Origin: Anaerolineales bacterium
GTDB taxonomy: Bacteria > Chloroflexota > Anaerolineae > CG2-30-64-16
Direction of reading: 5' to 3'
DNA: 41,193 bases
Assembly: GCA_017882045.1 (NCBI GenBank)
Contig: JADGQF010000009.1
Span: 1-41,193 of the forward strand
In this document: positions 25,888-35,354 of the stretch, in pieces
How positions within the stretch are numbered: position 1 is the first letter of the stretch
Layout: every line of letters begins with the position of its first letter
The notes under the pieces: model-generated
What the model was told of the DNA's origin: nothing
Database searches by the model: none
What the model saw: only the letters and a program-made list of their open reading frames with translations
Program-made: the position numbers and the translations under genes

Positions 25888-27384
25888 TTGCGAGTTGCCT
25901 TAATCAATCCCATGTTCCGTCTACCGATCGATACCCGTACCACACCGCATATGGGCCTGGCCTACCTGGCCGCCGTGTCGGAACGGCGCGGGGATGAAGT
26001 GCGCATCTACGACGCGGACATTGAGGAGCAGCCGCTAGCTGACTTCCTGCGCGAGTTTCGCCCGCACCTGGTGGGCATCACGGCCAATACACCCCAAGTA
26101 ATGCAGGCGTGGTGCACAGCGACGGCAGTCAAGCACGAGCTCGATGTGCCGGTTGTGCTGGGTGGGCCGCACGTGAGCGTGACGCCAGAGGACCTGGATT
26201 TCGAATCGCTGCGGCAGCCCGCGGTCGACATGGTGGTGCGTGGCGAGGGCGAAGGCCCGTGGGTTGAGATCCTTGACCGGGTCGAGTCCTTCCTGTGCGA
26301 TCAGCCGTCCTTCACCAGCCGAGCGCTTATGGACCCGGCGCACGTTATCTTTCGTGACGTGCTCGGCCTTAGCTACAAGACCGCCGATGGCGAGCTGCAC
26401 CGCAACGCGGATGCTGTGCCCCTGACCGACCTGGACGGCCTGCCCTGGCCGGCCTACCATTTGTTCAAGATGGACCGCTACACCAATCTGCAGCCCGCCA
26501 CCGACGCGGTGGATGGCTCGCGCAGTTTCTCGATCCTCACCAGCCGGGGATGCCCGTACCGCTGCACCTTCTGCTCGCAGAGCATCATGCCCATCAAGTG
26601 GCGGGCCCGTTCGCCCGAGAGCGTACTGGCCGAGTGGTCACATCTGGTGAAAGAACGGGGCGCGCTGGAGATTGGCGTGCTGGACGACAGCGCTAACATC
26701 CGCAAACCACGGTTGCACCAGCTCTCCGACTTGCTGATCGCAAACGGGCTCAACCACGTGCCCTGGATTTTCGTTAACGGCATCCGCGCCAACCTGGCCG
26801 ATCTCGATCTGCTGAAGAAACTGAAGGCGGCGGGCCTCAAACGGACGGCCTTCGGCGTGGAGACGGGTGATCCGGAGATGATCGTGCGCGTGAATAAGCA
26901 CGAGGACCATGACACCATCCGGCAGGCGTTCCGCAACGCCAAACTGGCCGGGATCGAGACCATAGGCTTCTTCATCATCGGTTTGCCGGGTGACACGCGT
27001 GATTCGATGCAGCGCACGATCGATTTTGCCATCGAGATTGACCCGATGATCGCCAACTTCAGCATGATGACGCCCTACCCCGGCACAATGGTCTACGAGG
27101 AAGTAAAGCGGAACGGTCGCTTCCTGATGAAGAGCTGGGAGGACTACGTTTTCTTCGATCAGAAGGCACGCTATGAGATGGGTGATCTTACCGCCGAGCT
27201 GACGGAAGAGATGTACCGGCGGGCTTACCGCCAGTTCTATTGGCGGCCGAAGTACATCTTGCGCACCGTGCGTCGCAAGGACTTCTGGCTTAACTTTGGG
27301 CGCAATGCTCGGTTGGCCTGGCGAACTGTCGTCCCACGCAAAGAGAAAACGGAACTGCGGCGGGCGATGGAAGCGTCTGTATAG
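25888..27384 (+). CDS. B12-binding-domain radical SAM protein, operon gene 2 (type B)
   Basis: The 498-residue protein has a B12-binding-like N-terminus (HMGLAYLAAVSERRGDEVRIYDADIEE; VVLGGPHVSVTPED) and a radical SAM cluster at C222/C226/C229 (TSRGCPYRCTFC). GVETGDPEMI and FFIIGLPGDTRDSM complete the barrel. Shared features with gene 4 include [34 protein letters not shown] and a final YRRAYRQFYWRP-type basic helix. The start is TTG 25888 after GGAGG. It is 43 nt downstream of gene 1, the gap being mostly the hairpin. Anaerobic cobalamin-dependent chemistry is inferred; no carrier or peptide substrate is encoded nearby. Confidence 0.88.
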   Translation: MRVALINPMFRLPIDTRTTPHMGLAYLAAVSERRGDEVRIYDADIEEQPLADFLREFRPHLVGITANTPQVMQAWCTATAVKHELDVPVVLGGPHVSVTPEDLDFESLRQPAVDMVVRGEGEGPWVEILDRVESFLCDQPSFTSRALMDPAHVIFRDVLGLSYKTADGELHRNADAVPLTDLDGLPWPAYHLFKMDRYTNLQPATDAVDGSRSFSILTSRGCPYRCTFCSQSIMPIKWRARSPESVLAEWSHLVKERGALEIGVLDDSANIRKPRLHQLSDLLIANGLNHVPWIFVNGIRANLADLDLLKKLKAAGLKRTAFGVETGDPEMIVRVNKHEDHDTIRQAFRNAKLAGIETIGFFIIGLPGDTRDSMQRTIDFAIEIDPMIANFSMMTPYPGTMVYEEVKRNGRFLMKSWEDYVFFDQKARYEMGDLTAELTEEMYRRAYRQFYWRPKYILRTVRRKDFWLNFGRNARLAWRTVVPRKEKTELRRAMEASV

Positions 27385-27417
27385 CGTTGGCATGGCGCCC
27401 TTCTGAGGAAGCATCTG

Positions 27418-28893
27418 ATGAAAACCATACTGATCTATCCGGGCATTGCCGGACGCGGCTTCAATTGTCTCAGCCAGGGCATGGACGCCGGCTGGGTTTC
27501 GCACGGGTTGGGCAGCATCAGCGCGGCGGCGAAAGCAGACGGCTTTGAGGTTGACCTGATCGATCTGCGCGCGCTGACGGGCTGGGACCACTTCCGCGCT
27601 GAATTCGCGCGCCGTGCGCCCGACGTGATCGGCCTGACCATGATGTCCGTGGATTACAATCCGGTCAAACAGGCCCTGGCCATCGCGCGCGAGGTAAAGC
27701 CGGACGTGGTCACGATCGTCGGCGGCCCGCACGTAACGCTAGCCCTCGAAGACAGCCTGCGCATCCCGAACGTGGACTACATGGTGACCAACGAGGGCGA
27801 AGTGAGCTTCCCCAGGCTGTTGCGCGCCATCAGCGAGGGCAGGCGCCCGGCCGAAAAAGTGATCTACGGCGAAACACCGGATCTCGATCAGATCCCGTTT
27901 ATCGACCGCAGCCTGTTCCTGGACGAATGGCGCAAATGGGGTTACACCCTCAACAGCCCGGAAGTGCCCTTTGTCGCGGAACTGCCGGGTCCGTTCGTCA
28001 CGATCATCGCCGGGCGGGGCTGCGCGTACAACTGCTCTTTCTGCAAACCGGGTGAGGACCACATCTTTGGCAAGCGGGTACGGCGGCGCAGCGTGGACAA
28101 TGTGATCCAGGAACTGCGCGAGCTGCGCGAGCGCTACCATTTCGCGAGTTTTATGTTCCACGACGATTGCCTGGCCGAGGATCGCCGCTGGGTGAAGGAG
28201 TTCTGCGAGAAGTACAAGGCGGAGGGTTTCACTCAGCCTTTCTTTTGCCAGTCACGGGCCGATCTGGTCGTCCGGCACGAGGATATAGTGGCGCTGATGC
28301 GGGAGGCGGGCCTGGCCGGCTACTTCATCGGCTTCGAAAGCGGCAACCAACGCATCCTGAACTTCCTGCGTAAGGGCACGACCGTCGAGCGCAACCTGGA
28401 GGCCGGTCGGGTGTGCCGCAAGCACGGCCTGGCAATCTGGGCCAACTACATGCTGGGCATACCCACCGAGACCAAAGAAGAGGTCATGGACACCGTCAAC
28501 ATGATTCGGGAGATTGACCCGGACTATTATAGCCCAGCCTTCTTCACCCCGCACCCGGGCACCGATCTCTACGATTACTGCGTCGAGAATGACTTGAGCT
28601 TGATCCAGGACTACGACAGCTACCGGCGCAACCCGACTGAACCCAAGATCAAGGGCCAGGATTACGAGTTCCTGAGCTGGGCGCGTGATCACAGCCAGAA
28701 GCGCAAGCCCAGCAACCGTGCACGGCGCGCGGCCCGGACCTTCGTACGCAAATATGGCAATCCTGCCAACTACTTGCGCAAGATCCGCAAGCTGACCGGC
28801 ACCTACCGGGAAGAGCCGGCGCTGACGGGCTCGCTGCCTGACGGCGGGCAGATGGCAAAGGGGTCAAAGGAGCAGTACTCTTCGGGCCTGTAG
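27418..28893 (+). CDS. B12-binding-domain radical SAM protein, operon gene 3 (unpaired type C)
   Basis: The 491-residue protein has a B12-binding-like N-terminus that differs from its neighbours in opening with IYPGIAGRGFNCLSQGMDAG. It then continues GLGSISAAAKADGFEVDLID and IVGGPHVTLALED. The SAM cluster is C202/C206/C209 (AGRGCAYNCSFCKPGED), followed by FIGFESGNQRILNFLRKG and NYMLGIPTETKEEVM. The C-terminus is a long basic tail (RKPSNRARRAARTFVRKYG). It is the central, unpaired member of the array, which may give it the distinct catalytic step. ATG 27418 has GAGGAAG upstream. Confidence 0.88.
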   Translation: MKTILIYPGIAGRGFNCLSQGMDAGWVSHGLGSISAAAKADGFEVDLIDLRALTGWDHFRAEFARRAPDVIGLTMMSVDYNPVKQALAIAREVKPDVVTIVGGPHVTLALEDSLRIPNVDYMVTNEGEVSFPRLLRAISEGRRPAEKVIYGETPDLDQIPFIDRSLFLDEWRKWGYTLNSPEVPFVAELPGPFVTIIAGRGCAYNCSFCKPGEDHIFGKRVRRRSVDNVIQELRELRERYHFASFMFHDDCLAEDRRWVKEFCEKYKAEGFTQPFFCQSRADLVVRHEDIVALMREAGLAGYFIGFESGNQRILNFLRKGTTVERNLEAGRVCRKHGLAIWANYMLGIPTETKEEVMDTVNMIREIDPDYYSPAFFTPHPGTDLYDYCVENDLSLIQDYDSYRRNPTEPKIKGQDYEFLSWARDHSQKRKPSNRARRAARTFVRKYGNPANYLRKIRKLTGTYREEPALTGSLPDGGQMAKGSKEQYSSGL

Positions 28894-28905
28894 AGGATAT
28901 TTACT

Positions 28906-30318
28906 ATGCGAGTATTACTAGCCAGTCCTGAATCCTACGTGTGGTCGACGCGCAAACACATCCCCCTTGGGCTCGGCTATCTGGCGTCTGTTTTGCGCGA
29001 GCATGGCCACGCCGTGGCAATCTACGATGCGGCGATTGAGGATGAACAACTGGAGACGGTGGTGCGGCGAGGCGGCTATGAGTTGCTCGGCATCACCGCG
29101 CCGACCCCGTTGATCCTCGATGCCTGGAAAATGGCCAAAGAGGGCAAGCGCCTGGGCATGACCACGGTGCTGGGCGGGCCGCACATGACGCTCCTGCCCG
29201 AAGAATCGTTGGGGCCGGAGCATCCCGAAGTAGACTATGCCATCAAGGGCGAGGCCGAAGAGAGCATCATCGAGTTTGTGGATGCCCTGGAGGGACGCGG
29301 CTCGCTGGAGGATGTGCACGGGTTGTACTGGCGGCGCAACGGCGAAATAGTGGTCAACCAGCCGTCGCGCCTGGTGCCCAACCTCGATAATATCGCTTAT
29401 CCGGCCCACGACCTGTACAAGATCACGCGTTATACCAACTTGCAGCCACTGACCGACGGGTTACAGAGGAACGCCCGGGCCTACACCATTGTAACCAGCC
29501 GAGGCTGTCCTTATAAGTGCACCTACTGCTCCAAGCCGATCACCGGTAACACCTGGCGGCCGCGTTCGGTAGCCAATGTCATCGGCGAGTGGCGCTGGCT
29601 GGTGAAGGACCTGCGGGCGACGGAGATCGGGTTGACCGACGACATCTGGAACCTCAAGCTGGACCGGGCCAAGGACCTGTGCCGGGCACTGATCGACAAC
29701 GGGCTTAACACAGTGCCCTGGGTGACCATCCATGGCATGAAGGTCAACCACGCCGATGCCGAACTGTTTCAACTGATGAAAGCTGCTGGCTGCAAGCGGG
29801 TGGGCTTCGGCGTAGAAAGCGGTGATCCCCAGATCCTGCGTGACGTGATCAAGAAGGGACAGACCCTGGACATGGTGCGCAATGCCTTCCGTTGGGCGCA
29901 CGCGGCCGGGCTACAGACGATGGGTTTCTTTATCTTCGGCATGCCACACGAGACCGAAGAGACCATGGAGAAAACCATCCGTTTCGCACTGGAGCTGGAC
30001 CCCGACCTTGCCACCTTCATGTTGGCCACCCCTTACCCTGGAACGGAACTGTACAGGGAGATCAAGCAGGCTGGCCAGGTGTTTGCCGATAGCTGGGAGG
30101 ACTTCGCCATCTACCAGGACAAGCCGTTGTTCAGCCTGCCGGACTACGATCCGGATGTCGTGGTGCGCAAGTGGCGAGACGCTTACCGGCGCTTCTATCT
30201 ATACCGGCCCAAGCGGGTGTGGCAGAAGGTCTCTCAGAAGAGCTTCTGGACTGAACTGCCCAGCACCGTGGCCAATGCGCGCCGTTTCTTCATCCCCGCC
30301 AAGCGCGCCTCGTCCTGA
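28906..30318 (+). CDS. B12-binding-domain radical SAM protein, operon gene 4 (type B')
   Basis: The 470-residue protein is a close paralogue of gene 2. It has [31 protein letters not shown] and [13 protein letters not shown] in the B12-binding region, then the SAM cluster C201/C205/C208 ([12 protein letters not shown]). [10 protein letters not shown] and [15 protein letters not shown] complete the barrel. Both proteins carry the NGLN-VPW and RYTNLQP segments, and both end in a [15 protein letters not shown]-type basic helix. The start is ATG 28906, 12 nt after gene 3, so translation is probably coupled. Duplication of gene 2 with divergence is the simplest explanation. Confidence 0.88.
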   Translation: MRVLLASPESYVWSTRKHIPLGLGYLASVLREHGHAVAIYDAAIEDEQLETVVRRGGYELLGITAPTPLILDAWKMAKEGKRLGMTTVLGGPHMTLLPEESLGPEHPEVDYAIKGEAEESIIEFVDALEGRGSLEDVHGLYWRRNGEIVVNQPSRLVPNLDNIAYPAHDLYKITRYTNLQPLTDGLQRNARAYTIVTSRGCPYKCTYCSKPITGNTWRPRSVANVIGEWRWLVKDLRATEIGLTDDIWNLKLDRAKDLCRALIDNGLNTVPWVTIHGMKVNHADAELFQLMKAAGCKRVGFGVESGDPQILRDVIKKGQTLDMVRNAFRWAHAAGLQTMGFFIFGMPHETEETMEKTIRFALELDPDLATFMLATPYPGTELYREIKQAGQVFADSWEDFAIYQDKPLFSLPDYDPDVVVRKWRDAYRRFYLYRPKRVWQKVSQKSFWTELPSTVANARRFFIPAKRASS

Positions 30319-30354
30319 TCCGATCTATAGCGTCACTGCGTTTGGAGCTGATTA

Positions 30355-31785
30355 GTGCATCTTTTGTTGATCGTCCGCCAGATCGATAACGAACCGCAAG
30401 GTATACTGCTGATTTCCAGCGTACTGAAGCAAGCGGGTCATCGGACCAGCCTGGTTGTCGCAACCGAGGAAGATCCGCTTGTGGCAGTGCGACGACTCCG
30501 GCCCGATGTCGTTGGATACACAGTGTATACGGGGATGCACGGCTACTATCTGGAGCTGAACCGGCAGATCAAGGCGGAAATGCCGGTCTTCTCGATCTTC
30601 GGCGGCCCGCACCCGACCTTCTTCTCCGAGATGATAAACGAATCAGGTGTGGACGCTATCTGCATCGGGGAGGGCGAGTACGCGACCGTTGACTTGCTCA
30701 ACGCGCTGCAGGCCGGCGGCGATATCCGTCATATCCCTAACTGGCACGTCAAGGTGGACGGCCAGGTCTACTGCAACGACCCGCGACCGCTGCTGGATGA
30801 ATCCGAGCTGGATGCCCTACCGTTCCCCGACCGGCAGCTATTATACGAGGCCCACCCGGCCAGCCTGCGCACGCGCATCCGACCCATCATCACCGGGCGC
30901 GGCTGTCCCTACGACTGTTCGTTCTGCTTCAACAAGGCGTATGCTGACCTGTATGCGGGCGCCAAGCGCACACGCCAGCGCAGCCCCAGGCGTGTGTTAG
31001 AAGAGATCCGGTCCGTGCGGGATTGTTACGGGCTCGACTTCATCACCTTCATGGACGACACGTTCATCCTGAACCGCAAGTGGTTGCGCGAGTTCCTGCC
31101 CTTGTACGTCCAGGAGATAGGCATCCGCTGGTGGTGCCAGGTGCGCGCTAACCTGATCAACGAAGACATGGCACGCATGTTGAAGGAGGGCGGCTGCGTC
31201 AGCGTTAGCTTCGGTGTGGAGGCGGGGAACGACCGGCTGCGCAACGAGATCTTGAACCGCCGTATGTCGCGCGAGCAGATCCTGCGTGCGTCTGAGCTTT
31301 TGCGCCAGAACGGCATTGCCTTTTCCACCAACAATATGTTGGGGCTGCCGACCGGCGGGCTGAGCGCCGATTTCGAGACACTGGACCTCAACATCCAGTG
31401 CCGGCCGGCTTACGCGAACGTGTTTCTTTTCCAACCCTACCCGAAGACGCAACTGGGCGAGCTGGCGTACCAGAGTGGCTTCATGGAAGGCTCATTTGAT
31501 GATCTGAGTGGGTCCGTCAGCGATGACACGGTCGTGCGCTTCAGCAATGCGGCCGAGAAGCGGCAGATCGAGAACCTGCAAAAGCTTTTTGCCCTGACAG
31601 TGGCATTCCCCTGGCTACGTGGCGTGACGCGCCAGTTGATCAAGCTTCCGGGCAATCCCCTCTTCTGGCTGATCTACAAGGTGTGGAAAGGCTACGCCAT
31701 GAGCCGCCGACTGTTCCCAATGCACATGACCGCCGGCGCCTATCTGCGTAGTGCGTTGAACTACATGCGTATCCGCAGCCAATAA
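30355..31785 (+). CDS. B12-binding-domain radical SAM protein, operon gene 5 (type A')
   Basis: The 476-residue protein is a paralogue of gene 1. Its N-terminus ([45 protein letters not shown]) and the radical SAM segment C184/C188/C191 (TGRGCPYDCSFC) match gene 1 in order and spacing. Its C-terminus (LIKLPGNPLFWLIYKVWKGYAMSRR, then LNYMRIRS) does the same. GVEAGNDRLRNEILNRRMSREQI corresponds to [10 protein letters not shown] in gene 1. The start is GTG 30355 with GGAG upstream. It ends the operon; a 6-bp hairpin (AGCCGC/GCGGCT, about 31838-31853) near the convergent peptidase stop is a weak terminator candidate. Confidence 0.88.
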   Translation: MHLLLIVRQIDNEPQGILLISSVLKQAGHRTSLVVATEEDPLVAVRRLRPDVVGYTVYTGMHGYYLELNRQIKAEMPVFSIFGGPHPTFFSEMINESGVDAICIGEGEYATVDLLNALQAGGDIRHIPNWHVKVDGQVYCNDPRPLLDESELDALPFPDRQLLYEAHPASLRTRIRPIITGRGCPYDCSFCFNKAYADLYAGAKRTRQRSPRRVLEEIRSVRDCYGLDFITFMDDTFILNRKWLREFLPLYVQEIGIRWWCQVRANLINEDMARMLKEGGCVSVSFGVEAGNDRLRNEILNRRMSREQILRASELLRQNGIAFSTNNMLGLPTGGLSADFETLDLNIQCRPAYANVFLFQPYPKTQLGELAYQSGFMEGSFDDLSGSVSDDTVVRFSNAAEKRQIENLQKLFALTVAFPWLRGVTRQLIKLPGNPLFWLIYKVWKGYAMSRRLFPMHMTAGAYLRSALNYMRIRSQ

Positions 31786-31848
31786 GGATCGGCTTCATCG
31801 TTCGCCGTGGCCGGCTACACGCTCGGACCTGGGCAGCCGCAAGGGCGG

Positions 31849-33348
31849 CTACTGTATCCCATTCAGCCATTGATTGAATAGCGCCGTCAAGTCGCGGCCC
31901 GAGACCTCGCTGGCCAATGCCTGGAGGTCCTCTGGTCGCGCGATTTGCCAGCGATAGCGCTGCAGGTAAGCACGCAGGAACCGGTCGAATGCGTCGGGCC
32001 CCATTTCGTCGCGCAGGGTCGCAAAAAAGAGCGCGCCCTTGGCGTAAATCATCGTCTCATAGTTCCCTTGATTGTATTCAGGCACTGACCGGCCGATGGG
32101 CATGTCTCTCGGGGTGCCGGCTACCAGGCCGACCGGTGTTACCCAGCGCGAGCGGCGCAGCGAGTCGCCGACGGGCGGCCCGTAACGGTCGGCATAGTAG
32201 AAGTACGTGCTGAATTCGGTCAGCCCCTCGTCTTGCCAGGGCGCATCGATCTGGTCGCTGCCGACCTGGTTATACCACCATTGGTGTCCCACTTCATGCG
32301 CCACCCGGTTCTCCAGATCCTTCAGGAATGTGCTATAAGCCTGGCTGCCGATCAGGTTCAGGCCGGGAAATTCCTGGCCGCGGAAAGTGATCGGCGATTC
32401 CACGACAGACATTTCGCGGTAGGGATAGGGCCCGAAGTGGTCACTGTAGACCTGCAGGGCTGAGGCCGCGTCGAAGAGCGCCGTGCGGCCGGCATCGGCG
32501 TCTTCGGGGAAGAAGTACGAGCGGACGTGAGTGCCATAAGTATTGACTTCTTCGACCTGCCAGCGCGGGCTGAGAAGCAGCATGAACTCGCGCCCCGGAC
32601 CCTGGACATAGTGGTAGGTGACCAGCCCGGGACCGGCCATCCGCGCGCCAGTGGCGCTGCCGCTGCTAACCAGTACCTGCCCGACGGGCGCCACGACCGT
32701 GACCTGGTAAAACGCCGAGTCAAAGAAGCCAATGTCTCCTTGTGGATCGGGGATGTCGAGCACCCACTGGGATTCCCGGCGCGGGGCCAGGATGGGGTAG
32801 AAGTTGGCAAGGCTAAGAACATCTTCGCTGATGCCGAATAGTGTGTAGGCCTGGTCGCTGTGGCGCGAGAATTTGCCGGTGAAGTCGAGATGGATCAGCG
32901 CTATCTTCCCCGGCACCACGGGTGCGGGCAGCGACAGGTGCACCGCCGAATGGCTGGTGGTGTAGGCGTAATTCACGCTGATCCCGTCAAGCCGAGCATT
33001 GCTGACTTCCAGGCTGCCGTCTAGCTGGCGCAGGTTCGGATAGAGGCGGAAGTATAGCTGGCTGATCGGGGTGTTGCTGACCGGGAGAGTGAGGTCAAGG
33101 CTGCCGGTGTAGGCCTGGGCCGGCGGATCGATGCGGACGGTGATACTATAAACGGGTATGGCATTCATCTGAACCGGTGGTAGGCTGAACGCCGGACTAA
33201 GGGCAGGCCGGTAAGCGGCCAGGGGATCGGGCCGCGGAGGAGCCAGCAGGGTGCAACCGGCCAGAAGAAGCATGGCCAGGCCCAACCCCAGTCCCAGGCT
33301 GAGCAACCGGCGCAGTGTCTGCGACGCGTAGTGTGGCGAATCGGACAT
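31849..33348 (-). CDS. M1-family (gluzincin) metallopeptidase lipoprotein
   Basis: The 499-residue protein has a lipoprotein signal (hydrophobic GLGLGLAMLLLAGC, lipobox LAGC), so it is membrane-tethered outside the cytoplasm. A beta-rich N-domain precedes the catalytic domain. The zinc motif is H351-E352-x2-H355 (HEVGHQWW) and E374 lies 18 residues after H355 (WQDEGLTEF), the M1 arrangement. FRGQEFPGLNLIG takes the place of the GAMEN motif, and IYAKGALFF carries the usual catalytic tyrosine. ATG 33348 is chosen because GGAG and the signal peptide follow correctly; the longer frame upstream lacks both. It is divergent from gatC. Confidence 0.88.
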   Translation of the reverse strand: MSDSPHYASQTLRRLLSLGLGLGLAMLLLAGCTLLAPPRPDPLAAYRPALSPAFSLPPVQMNAIPVYSITVRIDPPAQAYTGSLDLTLPVSNTPISQLYFRLYPNLRQLDGSLEVSNARLDGISVNYAYTTSHSAVHLSLPAPVVPGKIALIHLDFTGKFSRHSDQAYTLFGISEDVLSLANFYPILAPRRESQWVLDIPDPQGDIGFFDSAFYQVTVVAPVGQVLVSSGSATGARMAGPGLVTYHYVQGPGREFMLLLSPRWQVEEVNTYGTHVRSYFFPEDADAGRTALFDAASALQVYSDHFGPYPYREMSVVESPITFRGQEFPGLNLIGSQAYSTFLKDLENRVAHEVGHQWWYNQVGSDQIDAPWQDEGLTEFSTYFYYADRYGPPVGDSLRRSRWVTPVGLVAGTPRDMPIGRSVPEYNQGNYETMIYAKGALFFATLRDEMGPDAFDRFLRAYLQRYRWQIARPEDLQALASEVSGRDLTALFNQWLNGIQ

Positions 33349-33384
33349 CGGGGAGTCTCCAGCGCGGCTAACGATACCTACAGA

Positions 33385-33393
33385 ATTATAGCA
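33385..33393 (-). promoter_or_regulatory. extended -10 promoter of the M1 peptidase gene
   Basis: On the minus strand TGC-TATAAT is a perfect extended -10, about 37 bp before the ATG. The -35 region is weak. The same 9-mer TGCTATAAT occurs in the opposite orientation 57 bp away as the gatC promoter. Confidence 0.55.
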
Positions 33394-33423
33394 TAACATG
33401 CAGCCAGGGCGAAGAAAGCCAAA

Positions 33424-33452
33424 TTGGCGCAACCCAGGCGGGATGCTATAAT
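33424..33452 (+). promoter_or_regulatory. promoter of the gatC operon
   Basis: TTGGCG (33424-33429) and TATAAT (33447-33452) are 17 bp apart, with TGC before the -10. Transcription would start about 15 nt before the SD-ATG of gatC. Confidence 0.65.
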
Positions 33453-33473
33453 TGCGCTCCAGGAGATATCCGC

Positions 33474-33770
33474 ATGTCCCTATCCATTGCCGAAGTCGAA
33501 CATATCGCCGAGCTGGCCAAGCTAGGCCTGAGTGAAGAAGAGAAGGCTCTCTACCGCGAGCAATTGGACGCAATCCTCGACTATGCCGGCGTGCTCCAAA
33601 GGGTTGATACGTCAGCAATCCCTCCGACCGCGACCGTCCTGTCTCTGCGAAATGTGATGCGGCCTGACGAGGTCGAGCCGTCGATGGCGCGCGAGGATGT
33701 TTTGGCCAATGCGCCCGAGGCGTACGATGGCTCGTTTCGAGTGCGGGCCGTCCTGGACTCTGAAGGTTAA
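33474..33770 (+). CDS. gatC: Asp-tRNA(Asn)/Glu-tRNA(Gln) amidotransferase subunit C
   Basis: GatC is the small belt-like subunit that holds GatA and GatB together in the tRNA-dependent amidotransferase. The 98-residue protein shows the family pattern EVEHIAELAKLGLSEEEKALYREQLDAILDYAGVLQRVDTS, ending in VRPDEV-like MRPDEVEPSM and FRVRAVL. AGGAGA precedes ATG 33474. It heads the gatC-gatA unit, 45 nt before gatA. Confidence 0.95.
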   Translation: MSLSIAEVEHIAELAKLGLSEEEKALYREQLDAILDYAGVLQRVDTSAIPPTATVLSLRNVMRPDEVEPSMAREDVLANAPEAYDGSFRVRAVLDSEG

Positions 33771-33815
33771 GCAGCTGATTCTCCTCGTCCTCGACCGATA
33801 TTTGAAGGTGGGCCT

Positions 33816-35345
33816 ATGATGCACGCAGGGACTGATGAGGGATTGTACGGGCTGACCATTCATGCCGCCGCCAAACTATTGCAGGCCGGCGAGATAACTG
33901 CCACTGAACTGACCCAGGCCGTGCTGGAGCGGATCTATGCGGTGGACAATGATGTCAAGGCCTATCTCGCCCTGACGCCGGAGACTGCCCTGGAACAGGC
34001 CATCGAAGCCGACAAGGCGCTTGCCATCGCGCGCGCAGCCGGCGAGCTGGACTTCCTGTCTCCCCTGACCGGCGTCCCGCTGGCTATTAAAGACGTCATC
34101 AGCGTGGAAGGCGTGCCGGCAACGGCGGGTTCGCGCATTCTCGAGGGTTATGTCCCCCCTTACCAATCCACTGCGGTAAACAAACTGCGCGCAGCCGGCG
34201 CGGTCATCTTAGGCAAGACCAATACCGACGAATTTGCCATGGGTTCCAGCACTGAGAACTCGGCTTATTTCACGACTCACAACCCCTGGGATCTCGAACG
34301 CGTGCCGGGTGGGTCGAGCGGTGGCAGCGCGGCGGCAGTGGTGGCAGGAGAATGCCTGGGGGCGCTCGGCAGCGATACGGGGGGAAGCGTCCGCCAGCCT
34401 GCGGCACTGTGCGGCATTGTGGGCATTAAGCCAACTTATGGGCGCGTCAGTCGCTATGGCCTGATCGCGTACGCTTCTTCATTGGACCAAATTGGGACTT
34501 TCGGCAAAGATGTGACGGATGCCGCGATCTTGTTAAATGGCATCGCAGGTTACGACAGGCGCGACAGCACGAGCGTAGATTTGCCGGTGCCGGACTACCG
34601 GGCTGCCCTGCAGCCCGGCGCCCGCCAGGCGGGACACCCCGGCAAGGGGTCTCTGCGTGGGTTGCGGGTCGGCGTGCCCAAGGAATACTTCATCAGCGGG
34701 ATGCAGCCCGAGGTCGAGCTGGCGGTGCATCAGGCGATCGGGGTGCTGGGCCAACTGGGCGCGGAGGTGCGAGAGGTCAGCCTGCCGCACACCGACCTGG
34801 CCCTGCCCGTGTACTATATGATCGCACCGGCCGAAGCTTCGGCTAACCTGGCCCGTTATGACGGCATCCGCTACGGGCTTTCGGTTCCGGCGGGGACTCT
34901 CTGGGAGAGCTACCGCGACACACGCGGCCGGGGTTTCGGTCCCGAGGTCAAGCGGCGGATCATGTTAGGGACGTATGCGCTGAGTGCGGGTTACTACGAC
35001 GCGTACTACTTGAAAGCGCAGCAAGTGCGGACCCTCATCAAGCAGGATTTTGAGGCGGCCCTGCTCGACGTTGACATCATCGCCTGTCCCACTACGCCGA
35101 CCACGGCGTTCCGCATTGGCGAGAAGGTCAACGACCCGTTGAGCATGTACCTGTCAGACGTCTTTACCCTTTCGCTGAATCTGGCGGGCATGTGTGGGCT
35201 GTCGCTGCCCTGCGGGTTCGACACGGCGGGCTTGCCCATCGGGCTCCAATTGATGGCCGGCGCTTTCCGCGAGGAAACCGTGCTGCGCGCCGCCTACGTT
35301 TACGAACAGGCGACCGACTGGCATAAGCGCAGGCCAACCCTTTGA
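33816..35345 (+). CDS. gatA: Asp-tRNA(Asn)/Glu-tRNA(Gln) amidotransferase subunit A
   Basis: GatA releases ammonia from glutamine for transfer to mischarged tRNA by GatB. The 509-residue protein is of normal length. It has the amidase signature with the Lys-Ser-cisSer catalytic set: [35 protein letters not shown] and [12 protein letters not shown]. An AAGGTGGG site precedes the ATG at 33816, with a second ATG immediately after. It follows gatC and precedes the UDP-glucose pyrophosphorylase by only 9 nt. Confidence 0.95.
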   Translation: MMHAGTDEGLYGLTIHAAAKLLQAGEITATELTQAVLERIYAVDNDVKAYLALTPETALEQAIEADKALAIARAAGELDFLSPLTGVPLAIKDVISVEGVPATAGSRILEGYVPPYQSTAVNKLRAAGAVILGKTNTDEFAMGSSTENSAYFTTHNPWDLERVPGGSSGGSAAAVVAGECLGALGSDTGGSVRQPAALCGIVGIKPTYGRVSRYGLIAYASSLDQIGTFGKDVTDAAILLNGIAGYDRRDSTSVDLPVPDYRAALQPGARQAGHPGKGSLRGLRVGVPKEYFISGMQPEVELAVHQAIGVLGQLGAEVREVSLPHTDLALPVYYMIAPAEASANLARYDGIRYGLSVPAGTLWESYRDTRGRGFGPEVKRRIMLGTYALSAGYYDAYYLKAQQVRTLIKQDFEAALLDVDIIACPTTPTTAFRIGEKVNDPLSMYLSDVFTLSLNLAGMCGLSLPCGFDTAGLPIGLQLMAGAFREETVLRAAYVYEQATDWHKRRPTL

Positions 35346-35354
35346 GGTGAATCG

